From Cladobotryum mycophilum (taxonomy: Eukaryota; Ascomycota; Sordariomycetes; Hypocreales; Hypocreaceae), in contig JAVFKD010000004.1 of the NCBI GenBank assembly GCA_036429605.1, positions 620,001-684,000 of the forward strand: a DNA stretch of 64,000 nt. The letters run 5' to 3'. This document shows positions 45,232 to 58,662 of the stretch, piece by piece. The notes under the pieces were generated by a model. The model had not been told where the DNA came from. It saw only the letters and a program-made list of their open reading frames with translations, and made no database searches. Both the position numbers and the translations under genes were made by a program. Numbering within the stretch: position 1 is the first letter of the stretch; the number at the start of each line of letters is the position of its first letter.

Positions 45232-45602
45232 TTATATGTATGCTGGGATCCAACAATTTGGGTACATCTCCCCGCAGCATGATAGCTTACCTGTCATTTT
45301 CGGAACATCTTTTTCCAAGTTGTCATCAAGGCGGTCACAACAATGCTCCCAAGACGTTACAACCGTGTCTGCAAACATACCAGTAGCTCGATTAATATGA
45401 CCCCATTCAAGTTTGGCCTCAATTCCATACCACTGGACGAATTGTTAGCTGGGTCGCCCTGCCTATGGAACTAATGTAGGTAAGCTTTCAAAAATAAATA
45501 AAAGCACATCAACAACAACACCAACATTTACCATTCAACCCTGCCAAAACGGTTCACAACTGCCGTTGGATATTTTTGATCCGTCTCTAGGCATTGTTGT
45601 TT
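45232..45602 (-). pseudogene. Exon-like island, probable relic or fragment of an unrecognised gene
   Basis: Two adjacent minus-strand segments read as protein, unlike everything within kilobases. Segment 1 (45532-45602) includes TDQKYPTAVVNRFGRVEW and lies between a CACAG acceptor-like and a GTAAAT donor-like site. Segment 2 (about 45293-45432) includes YGIEAKLEWGHINRATGMF and SWEHCCDRLDDNLEKDVPKM; it follows a GTCCAG acceptor and precedes a GTAAGC donor, and also stays open to a stop at 45232. Codon choice is AT-ending, unlike the host genes. The two segments would join smoothly at Trp-Tyr, but no canonical GT-AG pair gives that joint. This suggests decay or a miscalled base. The family is not recognised. 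Confidence 0.4.
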
Positions 45603-48416
45603 CTGTGCATGCACTTGCAAGATATGGGCAAGGTACGCTCATTGGTTCCGATAAATCACCTTAAACCATGCACAAGCAGGGTATTCTCGGCCGGCAATGA
45701 AATGAACATGGGCTGTGCTTCAATGACAGCGTGCTTAAAGCGGGTAGAAGAAAGACAGGACTGATTGACAGGACTGACTGACTCCCCCACGAGAAACTTG
45801 CAGCGGATGTCGGTGCAACAGAGAAGGAGAAGAAGAAGAAAATATACCAGTCATCAAAAATACCTGCGCAACACAATACAGCACGACACACGATACAAAC
45901 ACGTGCAGAGGAGACAAAAAGTGGCTGCCGTATCCGTCGTGAAGTGTTAGCCTCGCGGTTAAACGGTTGGCAGACTTCAATTGAATTGTTGCTGTTGATA
46001 TGCTGAGGGGCGTGGCATGGACCAAGCCACTGAAACGCCGAGCTGGGGGTTGAGAATGCGTTATGCTTCCATGATTGACTAAGATAGCTCGACGCGACGG
46101 GTTGGTCTAGTAGAACTCTTTTCCCCCTCCACGAATAGCTTCTTTTCATGCCACTGAGAAGAGGGGGAGGTGTAATCACTCCGAGGGGTAAGATGCATTG
46201 AGGAGGGATAGGTAGGACAGGATATGATAGGATAGGATGTTGCATGAATAGACTTGTAACCGGTCAGTAACAAGAGTGTACAGCAAAGCTGCATCGGTCA
46301 AGTTGACGATGTAGGACGAGAGAGGGAAAAAGAGACTGCTCATCATGAGGGATACACAGGTTTATTCAAGAAGAAAAAAATAAGAATAAGAAAAACAAGG
46401 CTCTGCGTTGGAGGGGTTGCACATGCTATAGCAATGCATTGTCATTATAGGCAGCTACAATTGTCATGATAACTGTCATTCTGGTTCTAGCTAGCCCTAA
46501 AAACCCGTACAATATGTTTACTGATTATCTTGTAATATTGAAACGAGGCTAAAGAGGCTTGAGAGCAGGCATCATTACTCGACAATTATTCAGCAAGTTC
46601 TGGCCCATCCTGATGGCATAATCAAAAATCAAATGGATTATTAGAGGGAAAGAAAAAAAAACAGACTCCATCGGTTGCGCCATCGTGCCGCTTTCAAACC
46701 AGAAGCAACCTAAAATTTGCTTGCTTGCAAATAAATGTGTGGGGTCAGGTCGATGGCCTTGGGATCAGCTGAGACAGGCATGGGCCGTCTTTCCTACCAG
46801 TACTCCGTACATAACATACATACATATGTACTCCATGCTTTTTGGTTGCTTTGCGTGGCCGGTCGTTCATGGCCAGTCAGTAAAGTCAGTTCATGTCTTG
46901 CAAGCATAATTTCTCTAGCACCCCCCTGTGTGTGATTGATACTGCATACCCACCTACAAGTAGATGCGGGCAGCGTGTGTGTTATGGTGAACAAATGCGG
47001 CTGTATCCAAATCGAGAGAGACTCCTTATAGGTACTCCCGTACCCCCAAGTAGAAGCCGTTTCGGTGCCGAATGGAAAGAACGAGCCACATGCGTTGATG
47101 ACCCTTCCATAACGTGGCTTACAGCCGGGAGAAGCATTAGTTGCCGCAGGGAAACGAGAGAAAACGAGCAGCAGGACAGGACAATACACTCCAACGAACA
47201 ACCGAGTAGGCAATTCAAAGTGTATGTATGCATGCATGAAAACGTGTGCGCATCATTCACTATACTACACTATAACCTGCTCCAATAAGACGGGTTCGCG
47301 AAATTCCAAGTCCGCCCCCTCGGCGCGCGGAGTTTGTCTTTGCCCCATTAGCTCGAGGTTCTTCGTCAATCGACCGACCGAAATCTATGCTAATACCTAG
47401 CAAAGCCCAACGAGTACAAAATCGAAGTATCTGACTCCTTCTCCACCGAGTACGTATCGCCGTTTGTTAGTCGCACCTCCCTTACGTCGTAACACACGGC
47501 CGCAGCTTTCACCCCTCCCCCTTCTCCACTTTGGACTCTCAGTTTCTGTACGTACCGCGTCAATCAACCAAATCCACACTCCCCCTTCCCTTGGTCCTTT
47601 GAAGATGAATAGCCCTGGACTGGGACCAGCCCTGTCTCTCACTCACCTCTCTGACTCTTGCTCTAGGAAGACAAGACATTTTGTACAAGACATACCAAGA
47701 CGGTGTTTTCTCGCTCTCGGGCATAATGCGTCGCCGATTACTACACCCACTCCTCCCCCTTCCCACTCTTCCATTCCATGATTTCCCTCTTCTGGTGCTT
47801 CCTTCCCTTCCCTTGATCCCCACCCGCAATCGGAAAGTGCACAGCACCTGCACCACACACACGCTCTCTCTCTCCCTCACACACACACACACACACACAC
47901 ACCCCAAGCACACCCAAGCAATAGATACATCACAATTCCAATTTCATTCATAAAAGGCTCCGAGGGCCATCGCTTTGTCACTCCTCCCGGTTGCTTGTGC
48001 TTCTGCTCGGTCAGCTCACATAATCTTTAAAGGAATCGCGCGCGCCTTTTTGGGTCAATTTATGCTCTCTATGCGTATAGCTTGAACTAGTACTATTATA
48101 CCATATCATACCCTACCTCCTTCCACTACTACCTTTCAAAGACTCATACTCATCATTATTAATCGTGGATCATATCACCTACCACTCACTCCACTCCCTT
48201 CCCACCCAAAGCCAATCCTCTCATCTACCACCCTGATTATATATACACACACGGTTTCTCGTGGAGCTCGGCTCAAGAACTCTTCCACTTTTGCTTCCCC
48301 CTTATACACCTTCTCTACTCCGGCCTGCTTGTCTCATTGACGACAACAAGAACAACCTTGGCCAATCCACTCGTACAAATAACGACATCTTGGATATACT
48401 ACACATACCAGACACA
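45603..48416. other. Upstream region of the Zn2Cys6 regulator (2.8 kb)
   Basis: No gene seen. The last 500 bp are strongly CT/CA-rich on the plus strand, typical of a fungal promoter and long leader, and include an (AC)12 run. Confidence 0.5.
47879..47902. repeat. (AC)12 microsatellite
   Basis: Perfect 24-bp dinucleotide run in the probable leader or promoter of the regulator. Confidence 0.85.
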
Positions 48417-49655
48417 ATGGTCTCCAGTAGTTTACCGTCGCCCCCAGCGGACGATCACAAGTCCACATTATCTAGAAAGACTACAAGTTCCGGTACCAAG
48501 TCAGTGAAGCCGACTCACCGTACATCGAAAAGAGCCAGCTCTGGTGCCGCTGCTGTACACCACCATGATCAAGTCACCCACAGTGCTGGTATGGACGGAA
48601 GACATAAGCGAGTCTGGAAGGCTTGCGAGAGGTGTCGAATGAAGAAGACAAAGGTGACTATAGCCAATTCTTTTTTCCCAATCTCCAATCTTGCCTGTTA
48701 GCTAACAGGTGTTTGCCCCTCAGTGTGATGGTGAATTTCCTTGCAAGAGATGTAAGGATGACGGACTTGTTTGCACTGCTGGTGTTCGCAAGAAGATGGA
48801 GTACAAGCAGCTTCCCAGAGGGTACGTCTACTTGCCACTTCGCTTTGCGTCACGGACGCCACTGACACCGACACCAGATACGCCGAAGTTCTCGAGAACA
48901 CTCAATTTGCACTAATTGCTACCGTTCACAAACTGTACTCCATGGTCAGGAATAACCAGCAATGGGATCTTGGCGAACCCGAGCTCAACGACCGCGGTCA
49001 GCCCGTGATCCACAACATTGCTCAGAAGCTTGGCTGCATCCGACCTAACAGCGATATCGATCTACCAGTTCACTCGGTATTTCCCGAAGACGAGGCCGGC
49101 ATGGCCGAACTTGCCCGCCAGCTTGAGGAGCAACAGCACGAGACGGAACTGAAGCAGGAGCCCAAGGAGTCACCGAGCCACGAGTCGCCCATTTACAATC
49201 GCACCGACCGAGCTTCATCATCAGAGCTGGATCACTCCGATATCGAGTTCGACTACAGGAGGGCAGCCTTTGGTGGTCACAACAACAACAATAACAACCC
49301 GTTGACCATGTCGCCTCAAAGCTTCGCCGGCAGCGCCGACTTTGAATTCAGCAACTCTACACCGGCCGAGCTCAATACAAGCGCTCCCATGTTCGCTACG
49401 CAATCGCCCATTATGCCCAACTTCTCCGACTGGACTCTCAAAGCGCAACAGCCCGACGATATGACGATGCATCTTCTGCAACAGGCTGGGTTATTACACA
49501 ACATGGATAGCCTGGGTCGAGGCCTTATGGACGCGACCGACTTTGGAACAATCAAGCCAAACGTACTATCACCGTGTGCCAATCCTGGAGTCATGATGGG
49601 CATGGGTGATCCTATGATCTACTCTGGATACGAAGACGACTCAATGCGACTATGA
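48417..49655 (+). CDS. Zn2Cys6 (GAL4-type) transcription factor
   Basis: Nuclear fungal-type binuclear zinc cluster regulator, 370 aa. Exons 48417-48653, 48724-48821, 48878-49655. The cluster is KACERCRMKKTK-CDGEFPC, then KRC and LVC. Its six cysteines are C70, C73, C80, C86, C89 and C96 (C-x2-C-x6-C-x5-C-x2-C-x6-C), and intron 1 falls exactly between K79 and C80. A basic linker (RKKMEYKQLPRG) follows, then a helical region (YAEVLENTQFALIATVHKLY). The C-terminal half is acidic and rich in Asn, Met and Ser, which suits an activation domain. No fungal-specific TF middle-homology domain is seen. The intron 1 donor is GTGACT, weak but required. The gene is isolated in about 18 kb without other intact genes, which suggests extensive cis-regulation. 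Target genes unknown. Confidence 0.94.
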
Positions 49656-50575
49656 TGAGACTTTACACCATGGGTGTCGACTTGACCATTGCCACTACAA
49701 TTTTAATGCTTCCAACATGATTCTGCATGAACTACCATTTCTGGGACACCCATTCGACAGGAGGGAGTGGAGGATTGAGCAAAAGCATAGCTTGGCTTGG
49801 GGGTTAATTCTGGCTTGTGTGATTTACAGTATTACTAGGGCCGAACGAGGTCGGATTTGCGGCGGGCCCTTGAGCGGCATTGGCGTTTTTTAGTCTTTTT
49901 TCTTTTTGTTCTTTGCCCGGGAGTTTATGGGTAATACCAGGCTCTGCTGAGCCGCGATAGACGTCATTCATGTTTCAATTTTGGGATGGACATTTTCTAG
50001 GGGGTTTATGATGATTTGTGGATGGATGAAAAGATTCAATAGACGAGAGGACAAAGGTGTCCAAAGCTTCATTGATATCGTTTGAATACGTAATACCCAA
50101 TTTTCTGAAGAAATTTGTTATGAGCTTTCGAATTATGATCTAATACGAATTTCATGATATTACGTGACCTAACCTAAGCTATCTTACCTACTACTAGGTA
50201 GATAATGAATGGAGTCCATGTGCCGCATTACCCAGAGAAGGGAGTGGTCTAGTCTCATGCCCATTGTTTATTAAGCGGAACGTTGGAATTAATTTGAGAG
50301 AGTCATCGAGGTCTCGGGACAAGCCTCGTTGGAACACGTCATGGAAAGAAAAAAATTGGGAATTTGGCACCACGGAGTCGCGAAGGACTAACGAACCAAC
50401 CATCATCTCATCCTGGCTGACATATTTTTACTGTGTTGTGTGTTGGTGTGTTAGTGTGTGGTGTGTGGTGTGCGTTGGAAGGGCGGAGTTTACCCATGTG
50501 CGCGGAAAACGGCAGAGGCTGATTAGCCCACTTCCATGGTCCATGGTGGTCCATGGGAAGAGAAGGAGGGGGAAT

Positions 50576-50595
50576 ATGGATGGATGGATGGATGG
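50576..50595. repeat. (ATGG)n repeat
   Basis: 20-bp tetranucleotide tandem run. Confidence 0.8.
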
Positions 50596-51215
50596 GTGGA
50601 ATGGATCTAACGAAAAAGCCTAGAAAGGGTAAAAGGTAACAAAATTAGGGGACTTTACAGGGCCTCCTTAGGGGGGATGAGTTGATTTGCACGCCCTGAA
50701 ATGGTGGAGATGGGCCTTGTAAGTACTAATGTATGTACACCTACCCAGTACCTACCGACGGAAGTAGTAGACTTACGGACTACCATGATTTGTAGATTAG
50801 GCGGTGGCGCATGATGTGATGATTCCTCATCCCAAGGTTCCACAAGCCACGCGGATTGCGAACGATTTTTGGGTTGTTTTTTGTTTTTGAATGGATATAG
50901 GTTACTTTGTCAGTAGGCTGTGTGATTCTAATCTAAAATACATGAAACTTGTGTTGTTGGCTTTAACGGTTTTTTTCTTCTATTTTTTCGTCTCAAGGCT
51001 GACGGTTGGAATGTTACTGATCTGATGGGCAAAGGACCGAAAAAAGTATGCCGTGGGGGGGATGATGTATGGATGTATTAGATAGCATCCGGCTTTTGGT
51101 CTAAGCGGGCATAATTATGTTGGTTCTTGTTCTGTGTTGGTGGCTTATAACAAGAACCAACGTCTTTTTGGTGCGGGCTCAGGCTTACGGATGGGAGACG
51201 GGTATGGATGCACAA

Positions 51216-51255
51216 ATACATACATACATACATACATACATACATACATACATAC
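51216..51255. repeat. (ATAC)10 repeat
   Basis: Perfect 40-bp tetranucleotide tandem repeat, the longest perfect microsatellite in the window. Confidence 0.9.
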
Positions 51256-51935
51256 ACCGTATATCGGAAAGGAGCGACGGGGTATCAGAACGTTTGTGAC
51301 ATTTTTGGTTTCCCACTAAAAGGCTAATCGACGGGAATTCCAAAAGAGATACGACAAAGAGCAAGGTGGGTATAATGGCGGACGGAACATGTAAGAACTA
51401 TTCTCAGATCAGGGTATTAAGCTCGCCAAGCTTTCTTGTCTTTGACTGCCTGATGTCCCGCAAGTCACAAGATGCGACGACGCCCTTTGGTCTTTTCCTT
51501 GCTTGTCCCCCCCTCTTTTTCTTTTTGTGCTCAAATTCGCAAGGGGAAATAATAAGCTGCGGCGGTTGACATGACATGACATGCATGCATGCATTTGCCT
51601 TCCCTCACCCATTTTCACCATGGGGGAGAGTCGTTAGTGTGTAACTGTACTCCGTACTGGTGCCATACTCCGTTCTCCGTAAAACGCATAAATCCGAAGA
51701 AGAGAGGGAGAGGGAGAGAGAGAGACTGGAAATCCCCGAGTCCGGGTGAATGACGGATATCGGACGGGAACCAACACAGGTCCATGATCCCGGCATTCGG
51801 GTTCTTGGATACGCCCGGCCCGTGTTCAGGAGGTTTAGATTGATTGGAAATTCTTTTTTGGAATGACGGTTGCATGGCAAGGGCAGTGAATGGTCTTGGC
51901 TTGTTTTACATGGCGTCTAGGCTGGGCTGAGAGAG

Positions 51936-51938
<3 letters not shown>

Positions 51939-51968
<30 letters not shown>
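51939..51968. repeat. (GA)15 repeat
   Basis: Perfect 30-bp run, with a further GA stretch just upstream interrupted by one C. Confidence 0.9.
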
Positions 51969-51972
<4 letters not shown>

Positions 51973-52878
51973 GTGTGAGTGTGAGGATGTGTAATGGTGT
52001 GTGGGGAGGGGGCAGTTCTTCGTTGATTCACATCCATCTCGTTATGACGGTTGGGCTGAAGGGGAGGGGGATCCGATTCTTGGAAGGTAGGATCGATTGA
52101 TTACCTGTTTACGTGTAATCCATGCATACCTTACTTGTATCATGGATCAGTAGAGGGATCATTAGACGTGCCCAGTCAGTCACCAGTGCAGTGCGATGCG
52201 TGCAGCAAGAAAAAAAAGCCAAGGGCAACGCTATCAGCACTATGACTCCTACAAGCATTGGTTTTTTTTTGTAACCATGTTTTTTTTTGAGGCTTTGTCT
52301 TGTCCTTTCTTGGTATCTTGTTGCGCCTTGCGTAGATCCCCTTCCCTCCCCCTCCCCGGTATGTGTACGCGTATTTGAACGAATAAGAAAAGCCGCCCAG
52401 TCACTTTTGGTGGAGGCTTTCAATAGGATTGAGGGATTACGGAGTCCGATGGTTTTTTTTGTGTTACCGTTTTTGTGTGTTTTATGATGTTTTGTTTGGT
52501 CCGTATGGATCTTCTTCCTTGCTCCTTGCTCCTTGTTGCTTCTGCTTCTGTTGCTGCTGCATGCAGGAATGACAATGCATCACCTATAGGCTATAATCCA
52601 TACAACGTCGTACGGGCGCTTGGTACAACAAGCCTTTTCCGAGGCAAAGCCGCCGAAAAAAAAAGAGAAACAAAGAGTGCATAAAAATCCACGATCCTTG
52701 ACGGCCCAAAAATACAAGGGAGGCATGGGAGAGGAAGAGGAGTAACTACAACATGATATGATAATCATAATGATTTCGTCCGAGCGTTCTTGAGGAGTGA
52801 TCACCGATCAGCCACACACGCAGATTGATGCCCTTCCTTTCCTCGCTTTCGCTTTGGGCTGTAGTAGTAGTAATGATG

Positions 52879-52899
52879 ATAATAATAATAATAATAATA
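52879..52899. repeat. (ATA)7 repeat
   Basis: Perfect 21-bp trinucleotide run. Confidence 0.85.
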
Positions 52900-53620
52900 C
52901 TAGTAGTACATTCATGCGCGCATGTAAGATGTCCACCCCCCTTCAAACAAGGCTTTTTTGCAATAGAATGCAATGCTGTCATGCAGGTTTCGGACCAAAA
53001 AGTGCACGAACGATGAACCCTGGGGCCTTTCTCTCGCTCTTTGCTGGGTACCTTGATGATGCTTGACTAATACAACCAAAATACATACATGCAAAAAAGG
53101 AGCGCCGCAAAAGTGGTTCTGTTACGCCGCAGCTTATTCCGCACGAGGCGGCGTTCCGCCGAAAAGAAAAAAGAAGAAAAAAGCAAGGTTGTACATGGTG
53201 CCGCAACCAAAAGTGGTAGTAGTAGTGAGACGCAGAGAGTGTGTTTACAAAGGCGATGCAATGCGATGCACTCAATCTTGTCCAGCTGTGGCGTGTGTGT
53301 GCCCCGTTGGTGAATGGCGTGCCACCAAAAAAAGAAGAAAAAAGAAAAAGTTCTTGCTCCGTCTTTGAACAGGAGTCTATTTCATTCTCTCGTACGAGAG
53401 AGATGGATCTTACGCATTTGGGCCGTCGCATCGTGGCATGATGGATGGATGGGCCTTTTTCAGCCCGCATGAGAAACGAAGCTTTCGATAAATTACTTCC
53501 TCCAGTGGCGGCCTCTATTTGCCCTTTGAACGTGGGCATTCATGGGGGCTGACTGATCTCCGTTCCACCAATACCGGACATCACAATCACACACACGGTC
53601 GAAGTGCGTCTCCGCGCCGC

Positions 53621-53642
53621 GAGAGAGAGAGAGAGAGAGAGA
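53621..53642. repeat. (GA)11 repeat
   Basis: Perfect 22-bp dinucleotide run. Confidence 0.85.
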
Positions 53643-55480
53643 CAAAACACAGAGGAAGATGCACGGAGGAAGAGACATGGAGGAAGAGTGGGGGATCATC
53701 CTCCCATCAGAAAGGCAACATACAATAACCCGATTCGGCTTGTCAAGCACGTTTTTTTCCTTTGTCGTCCTACTCCTCCCTTCGTCCTACTCCTCTTCAG
53801 CCCTTGTTTCTTGAACTGCCGTTGCGGGGCCGATGCCGAATTGCCTCTTATTTCGTTTTGGGCTTATGACAGCAAGACAAGACAAGGGAGATCACGATCT
53901 CAACGTCGTATTGAAGGGGAGATGAGGGGAGCAAACGGGCAATGACCGACATCCGCTTCATGTGCCACTGTGTTTTACCATTCCTCTGGCCTCTGAAAAT
54001 CCTACATGACTCGGGCTTTATCTCGATCAGGCAAATGTTTTTTTTTTTTTTTGTAACAACCGACTTTTGTGTGTCTGTCTTTTGTTCACTCACACAACAA
54101 AAAAGATCGTCATGATGCCGTCGCGATCCTTCTGATCCCTTTATCGGCAAGGGCCTCGGACAAACAAATCCATCCCAGCCTTGCCAAAGTACTAGATATG
54201 GGATCGAGGTGAAGGATGAGGGGTGTGGGGGTGTCCATATGTTGTGCCTGTTCTGCACACCCCTCGATTTGATTTATCTGCGCAAACCCAAGATATACTT
54301 GTATGAGAGAGCCAATTAGACATCAGGACATGATGCAAGCTATCACCTTGTTGTGCTGACGCTCTCGGAGTACGGCAAACACAGTTGAGAGCCGCCCCCA
54401 AGCCAAGAACGTGGGGAAAGCTTTTTATTTTTATTTCTGAAAAAAAAGTGAAACCAACACACAGCAAACAGCCCACATTCCTCCAAAGGCCCTTTTTGCT
54501 TGCACACGCTCACGCCCACTTACACACACGCACAAGGTGCCTGACCCGGGAACAAGGTTAGGAGGTAGGGAGGGGAGGGGAAACAGATGAGAAGCTAATA
54601 GCTAGAGGTCTGCTCTGTTGTCAGGCCCGGTTGTCTTGCTTCAGCCATGCAGCCTCCCACCAGTGGTTGGGATACGGCCCTGACGTTGGAAAAGAGGGGA
54701 GGGAGAGGAGGGGGTTTCATCAACGGGCTTGGGCTAAAGCTTGTTACACCCGCGCCCCCCAAGAGAGAGAGAGAGAAAATACTTTCCTCCTTTGAAAGCT
54801 CCGAGCTTGTGGACGAAACCATTGGAATTGCAATGGTGATGGGGGAGAAAAACGCGGGGTTGGAATGCGAGCAACACGGCTTGTTTCTCCTCACTTGTCA
54901 TGCCACCCAACGACAACAATAACTGGCTCTGAACCGCTTCCGCATCCGCATCATGTACAAGTAAATGCACGCAAAAAAAGAGAAAATGGGTGTCTCTGTC
55001 AAAAATAAACAGAAACTAAAGCAACTAAAAGCTTCAACCTCAAGCTCAACCACAAGCTCCCCCTCTTTTTTCAACTTCAGACCCGCACAAGCTTCTCCTC
55101 CCCCTTACTCCTTGCGGTAAACGGTATATTCCCCCCTTGGAATTCCCATGTCTCATGCATATCCAACAAGTCTAAACAAACTGTACCCCCATCTTTTTTC
55201 TTTCTTTTCTTTCTCAAATGTCTCTGAATGGAGCAACGCGACCCCCAAATCTTCAATGCGTATTTTCTTACTTACTTATTTGCTTGCACGGAGCTAGTGA
55301 TCATGGTGAATCACGGCAGTCGAAATCGTCAGGGATCATGGCAGTCTAGATCTCTTTAACCCACATGAACCGCAATCAAGGCAAGCACACACGCAAATAA
55401 GTTAAGTTCTCTGCAAGTGTTTTGAACCACTTGGAGACAACGCCCTTTTGCCTCACAATTTGGAAACAATGACAACACAA

Positions 55481-55500
55481 CACACACACACACACACACA
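55481..55500. repeat. (CA)10 repeat
   Basis: Perfect 20-bp dinucleotide run. Confidence 0.85.
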
Positions 55501-58500
55501 GCAGATATCAATACCTGCAAATCGCTTGACACACGCCCCCCTCAATGTCAGAAACAACAACGACAACAACACACACAGCCCTATCATAGATTCCACATAT
55601 TTTATCTTCATGTACCCATCATTCCACAAAAGCGGCTCTTAAGCCGTCTTGCCGAGATGAAGACGGAGCGAGGGTTGGATATCCATGCTTGTAATGTAAA
55701 CTCCCAGCCATCTGAACCAGTGCGGAGGCACACTATCTGGCGATGGCATCAAAGGAACCTTGTTCCTCCGGTTGCCGCTTTTTTATCATCTCCCGTACCT
55801 CTCCTCCCTATCTTTCTTCCCACCTGATATTAAAAGAAAAACTTATGCATGCAAGTCCATGTCCGGGCGTTTGTTTATCAAACGGCAATCAAACCCGGGA
55901 TTTATCAAGATTTCTCTTTCTTTTCTCTTTACTCCCGCTGTGCTTTCGAGTCTTGGCCTACATATCTTTGACAAATCCACAGTGGGGGAGGGGGTAGGGG
56001 GTTACCTACTCAAACAAACCTCACATCTCCTAAATGCATTGATGCCAAGGGAATCTATCACGGCTCAAGCGGCACGACCTCAAGGCTATGTACAGAGTAA
56101 GACCTTTACAAACTTTGTGGAGTTTTATTTTTATTTTTACACAAATCATTTCAACTCCGATCAAGATCTATCCCTGGAATGATAGCCTGCCTCTCTGATG
56201 TTTCTTTATCAAATGTTGCTGCGTTATCGAAGTGGCTCTCGGAATGACATCTCTGCTGCTCATGACGATGATTTGACGATATCTCCTGTTTCATCTTCTT
56301 TGATGTGATTTGCCAAGATCCGAGGTGGCTATCTCTGCGACGAATGGCATAGCTTCACATGGCGGCTAAGAAACGTGCTTAGGCTGTCTTTTCTTTTTTT
56401 AATTTGAAGATTCTCTCCCATTCGACATTTGCCTTCAGAGTAGCTTCCATGGCGTAGCGCTTACTTTTGAGTTATTGGCTCGCTAGTCCATCGAGATGGA
56501 TGGCAGATGGAGGCTTCAACAGCTTTCATCCACGTTCCACTCAGCCTTACCAACATCCAATCCAATCCAATCCCCATAGCGAATCTTCTTTTGGCGGTCC
56601 TCATTCGTTAATTAAAGCACGTGAAGATCAAACGACCCTCGGGCTTGGATACCTGCATTCTCACTTACACCCACTTACACCTCACTTACAGAAGCTTTCG
56701 CTGGTTGCATGTAAAATTGATAAAGCCCAGAAATCAGTCTGCCAATAGCTTCAGCTCAGCTAATGTGTTTTTAGTAGCTCCCGTTTAAGCTTTTAGACTT
56801 AGATTCTGACATCACGATGCTGCATGTCTCTTTGGAATTTCAGGGTCCAAGATAACTGAACGGGCCTTCTTGTTGCTACCCCCTCTACGGAATATGTCTC
56901 TGAAGATGGAACACACTTACCCTATCAAGTCTTTCCGGTTGAAGACATCATGTGATTTGTATCCCGAGTTTCGTGCGTTAAAAGTTATGGATGTAGAGGA
57001 TATAAACTCCGGCTCACTTTCCGAGTAGCAGAGATAATCCCGTCCATATGAGACAAAGAACACACCGTGTCATCAAGATTCATCGTATACATGAAACCCT
57101 CCATGCGACAACTCTAACCAATATTCGATCCCGACAAGATGAAGAGTATTTGAGATACAGGTAATATATATAAAAAGTCCGGAACTCCGGATCCGAGTAA
57201 AAGGGAAGATCAGGGTCTTGGTCAATGCACACTGTCACTAAACTATGACACCATACCCATCAAGTGGGTAAGGTGTACAACGTATGAAGGGAACGACATC
57301 AACGCACGACGGCAAGCTGCTTGTCTGTCTCCAGTAATTCAAGGCTGTTATAATCATACTCCCTACCCTATGGAACTACTCTGTATATCTCTTGCTCAAT
57401 GTCGTAACCAAAGACAACCGCAGATCTCTACCAAATCCGCAGTTTATGGTTTCGGCAAAGCCGCAAGCGATATGAAAAATGTGTAAACCACGCCCCCACT
57501 CCTTGCCACCACCATGCAAGCCAGCAGATTCGCGGAAAAAAGTCCAATTTGCTTGGACTCATTATGATAATATACGACAAACATCTTGGCGCCCTCAAAT
57601 CTAACTTGACGAGGTGATGCCAAGTAAACATGTATCAAAAGTACCCCCGGCAGGCAGGGCATCATTTGTGACAAAGACAGCCCATCAGCACTTGAGCCCT
57701 TCGCCCAGATAAACCCCCCAAGAAAACCCAATCTCATTGGTAAAGTTTCGGACCCGAGTCTCGGTGTGGAAGCATTTTCGCTACACCTTCCTTTCGCCGT
57801 CTTCCAAGCCGTTCATTTTTTGGCGCGCCCAGAAAGTAACCCTACTGTCCGTGCAGCACCGTGAAACAAGTCCACAAGTTCGGCCAAACAAGTTCGCCTA
57901 TGGTAGTCAAACTTGCTCAAACCACGCGCACGCCTTGCTAAAGAAAAAGCACTCGGACCCTGAAAATGATAATAATAATAATCTTTACACCTCTCTCGGC
58001 TTTCGGCAGGCAGCCCGTGTTCAAAGACATGTCTATCCGGAGTTTATCTCAACTCCCGAATAGTCCGGTAACACGGATATGCACAGATGGCAGATCGGAG
58101 CGTTTCGTGCAAGTCAACTTAAAAAAGTAGTTCGTTCGGTTTCGTCCGTTTGCATATTATGGATACCCCCATTGCATTATCTATATCGCCGATATAGATC
58201 CACGCGGACATGAAGTCCGACATTTCGGCTTATCTGATATCCAGGGATCGGAGATGAAAATCTGCGTCAAAAGTCCGAAACGAATCGCCAAGCTTAACCT
58301 TGGAAAGAGGTGGTTTTTTTCCAGAAGAGAAGAAGCCGAGTCAAAGTCCTACTTCGTGGATCCCATAATTGAGAAACCTAGATAATAATTTCGGCTGGTG
58401 GAAGCGGTAAAAAATGCCCGCTGACATGCCGCTCAAGCAGCCCCAATGGTATTACCGAGAAACATATATCATGCATCTCCATGGATCGGACATTTGATAC

Positions 58501-58662
58501 ATCCATGGAATGCTTCCAAACGCCATCCGCGACTTCTAATCGAACACCCCCCAAAGAACCCAAGACCCCTAAACGCCATATTCCCTTGATGCATGCGTTT
58601 CCCCAGACTGTCATGCACACGTGGCACAAAGCGTAGTGCTTGTCAGCCATCACGGCCTGTCA

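Larger units (their letters stand above)
49656..58662. other. 9-kb gene desert downstream of the regulator
   Basis: No coding region that I can support on either strand. The longest frames (140-186 codons) are built from repeats or lack any family resemblance. Rich in microsatellites (listed separately) and in homopolymer T/A tracts, e.g. a run of about 16 T near 54037. It could hold long non-coding transcripts or distal control DNA; the sequence alone does not show this. Confidence 0.5.

Noticed and set aside
45661..46245. 194-codon minus-strand frame
   Set aside because: Cys/Phe/Ser-rich translation of pyrimidine-rich DNA, with no family feature. It lies near the exon island but I could not splice it to it.
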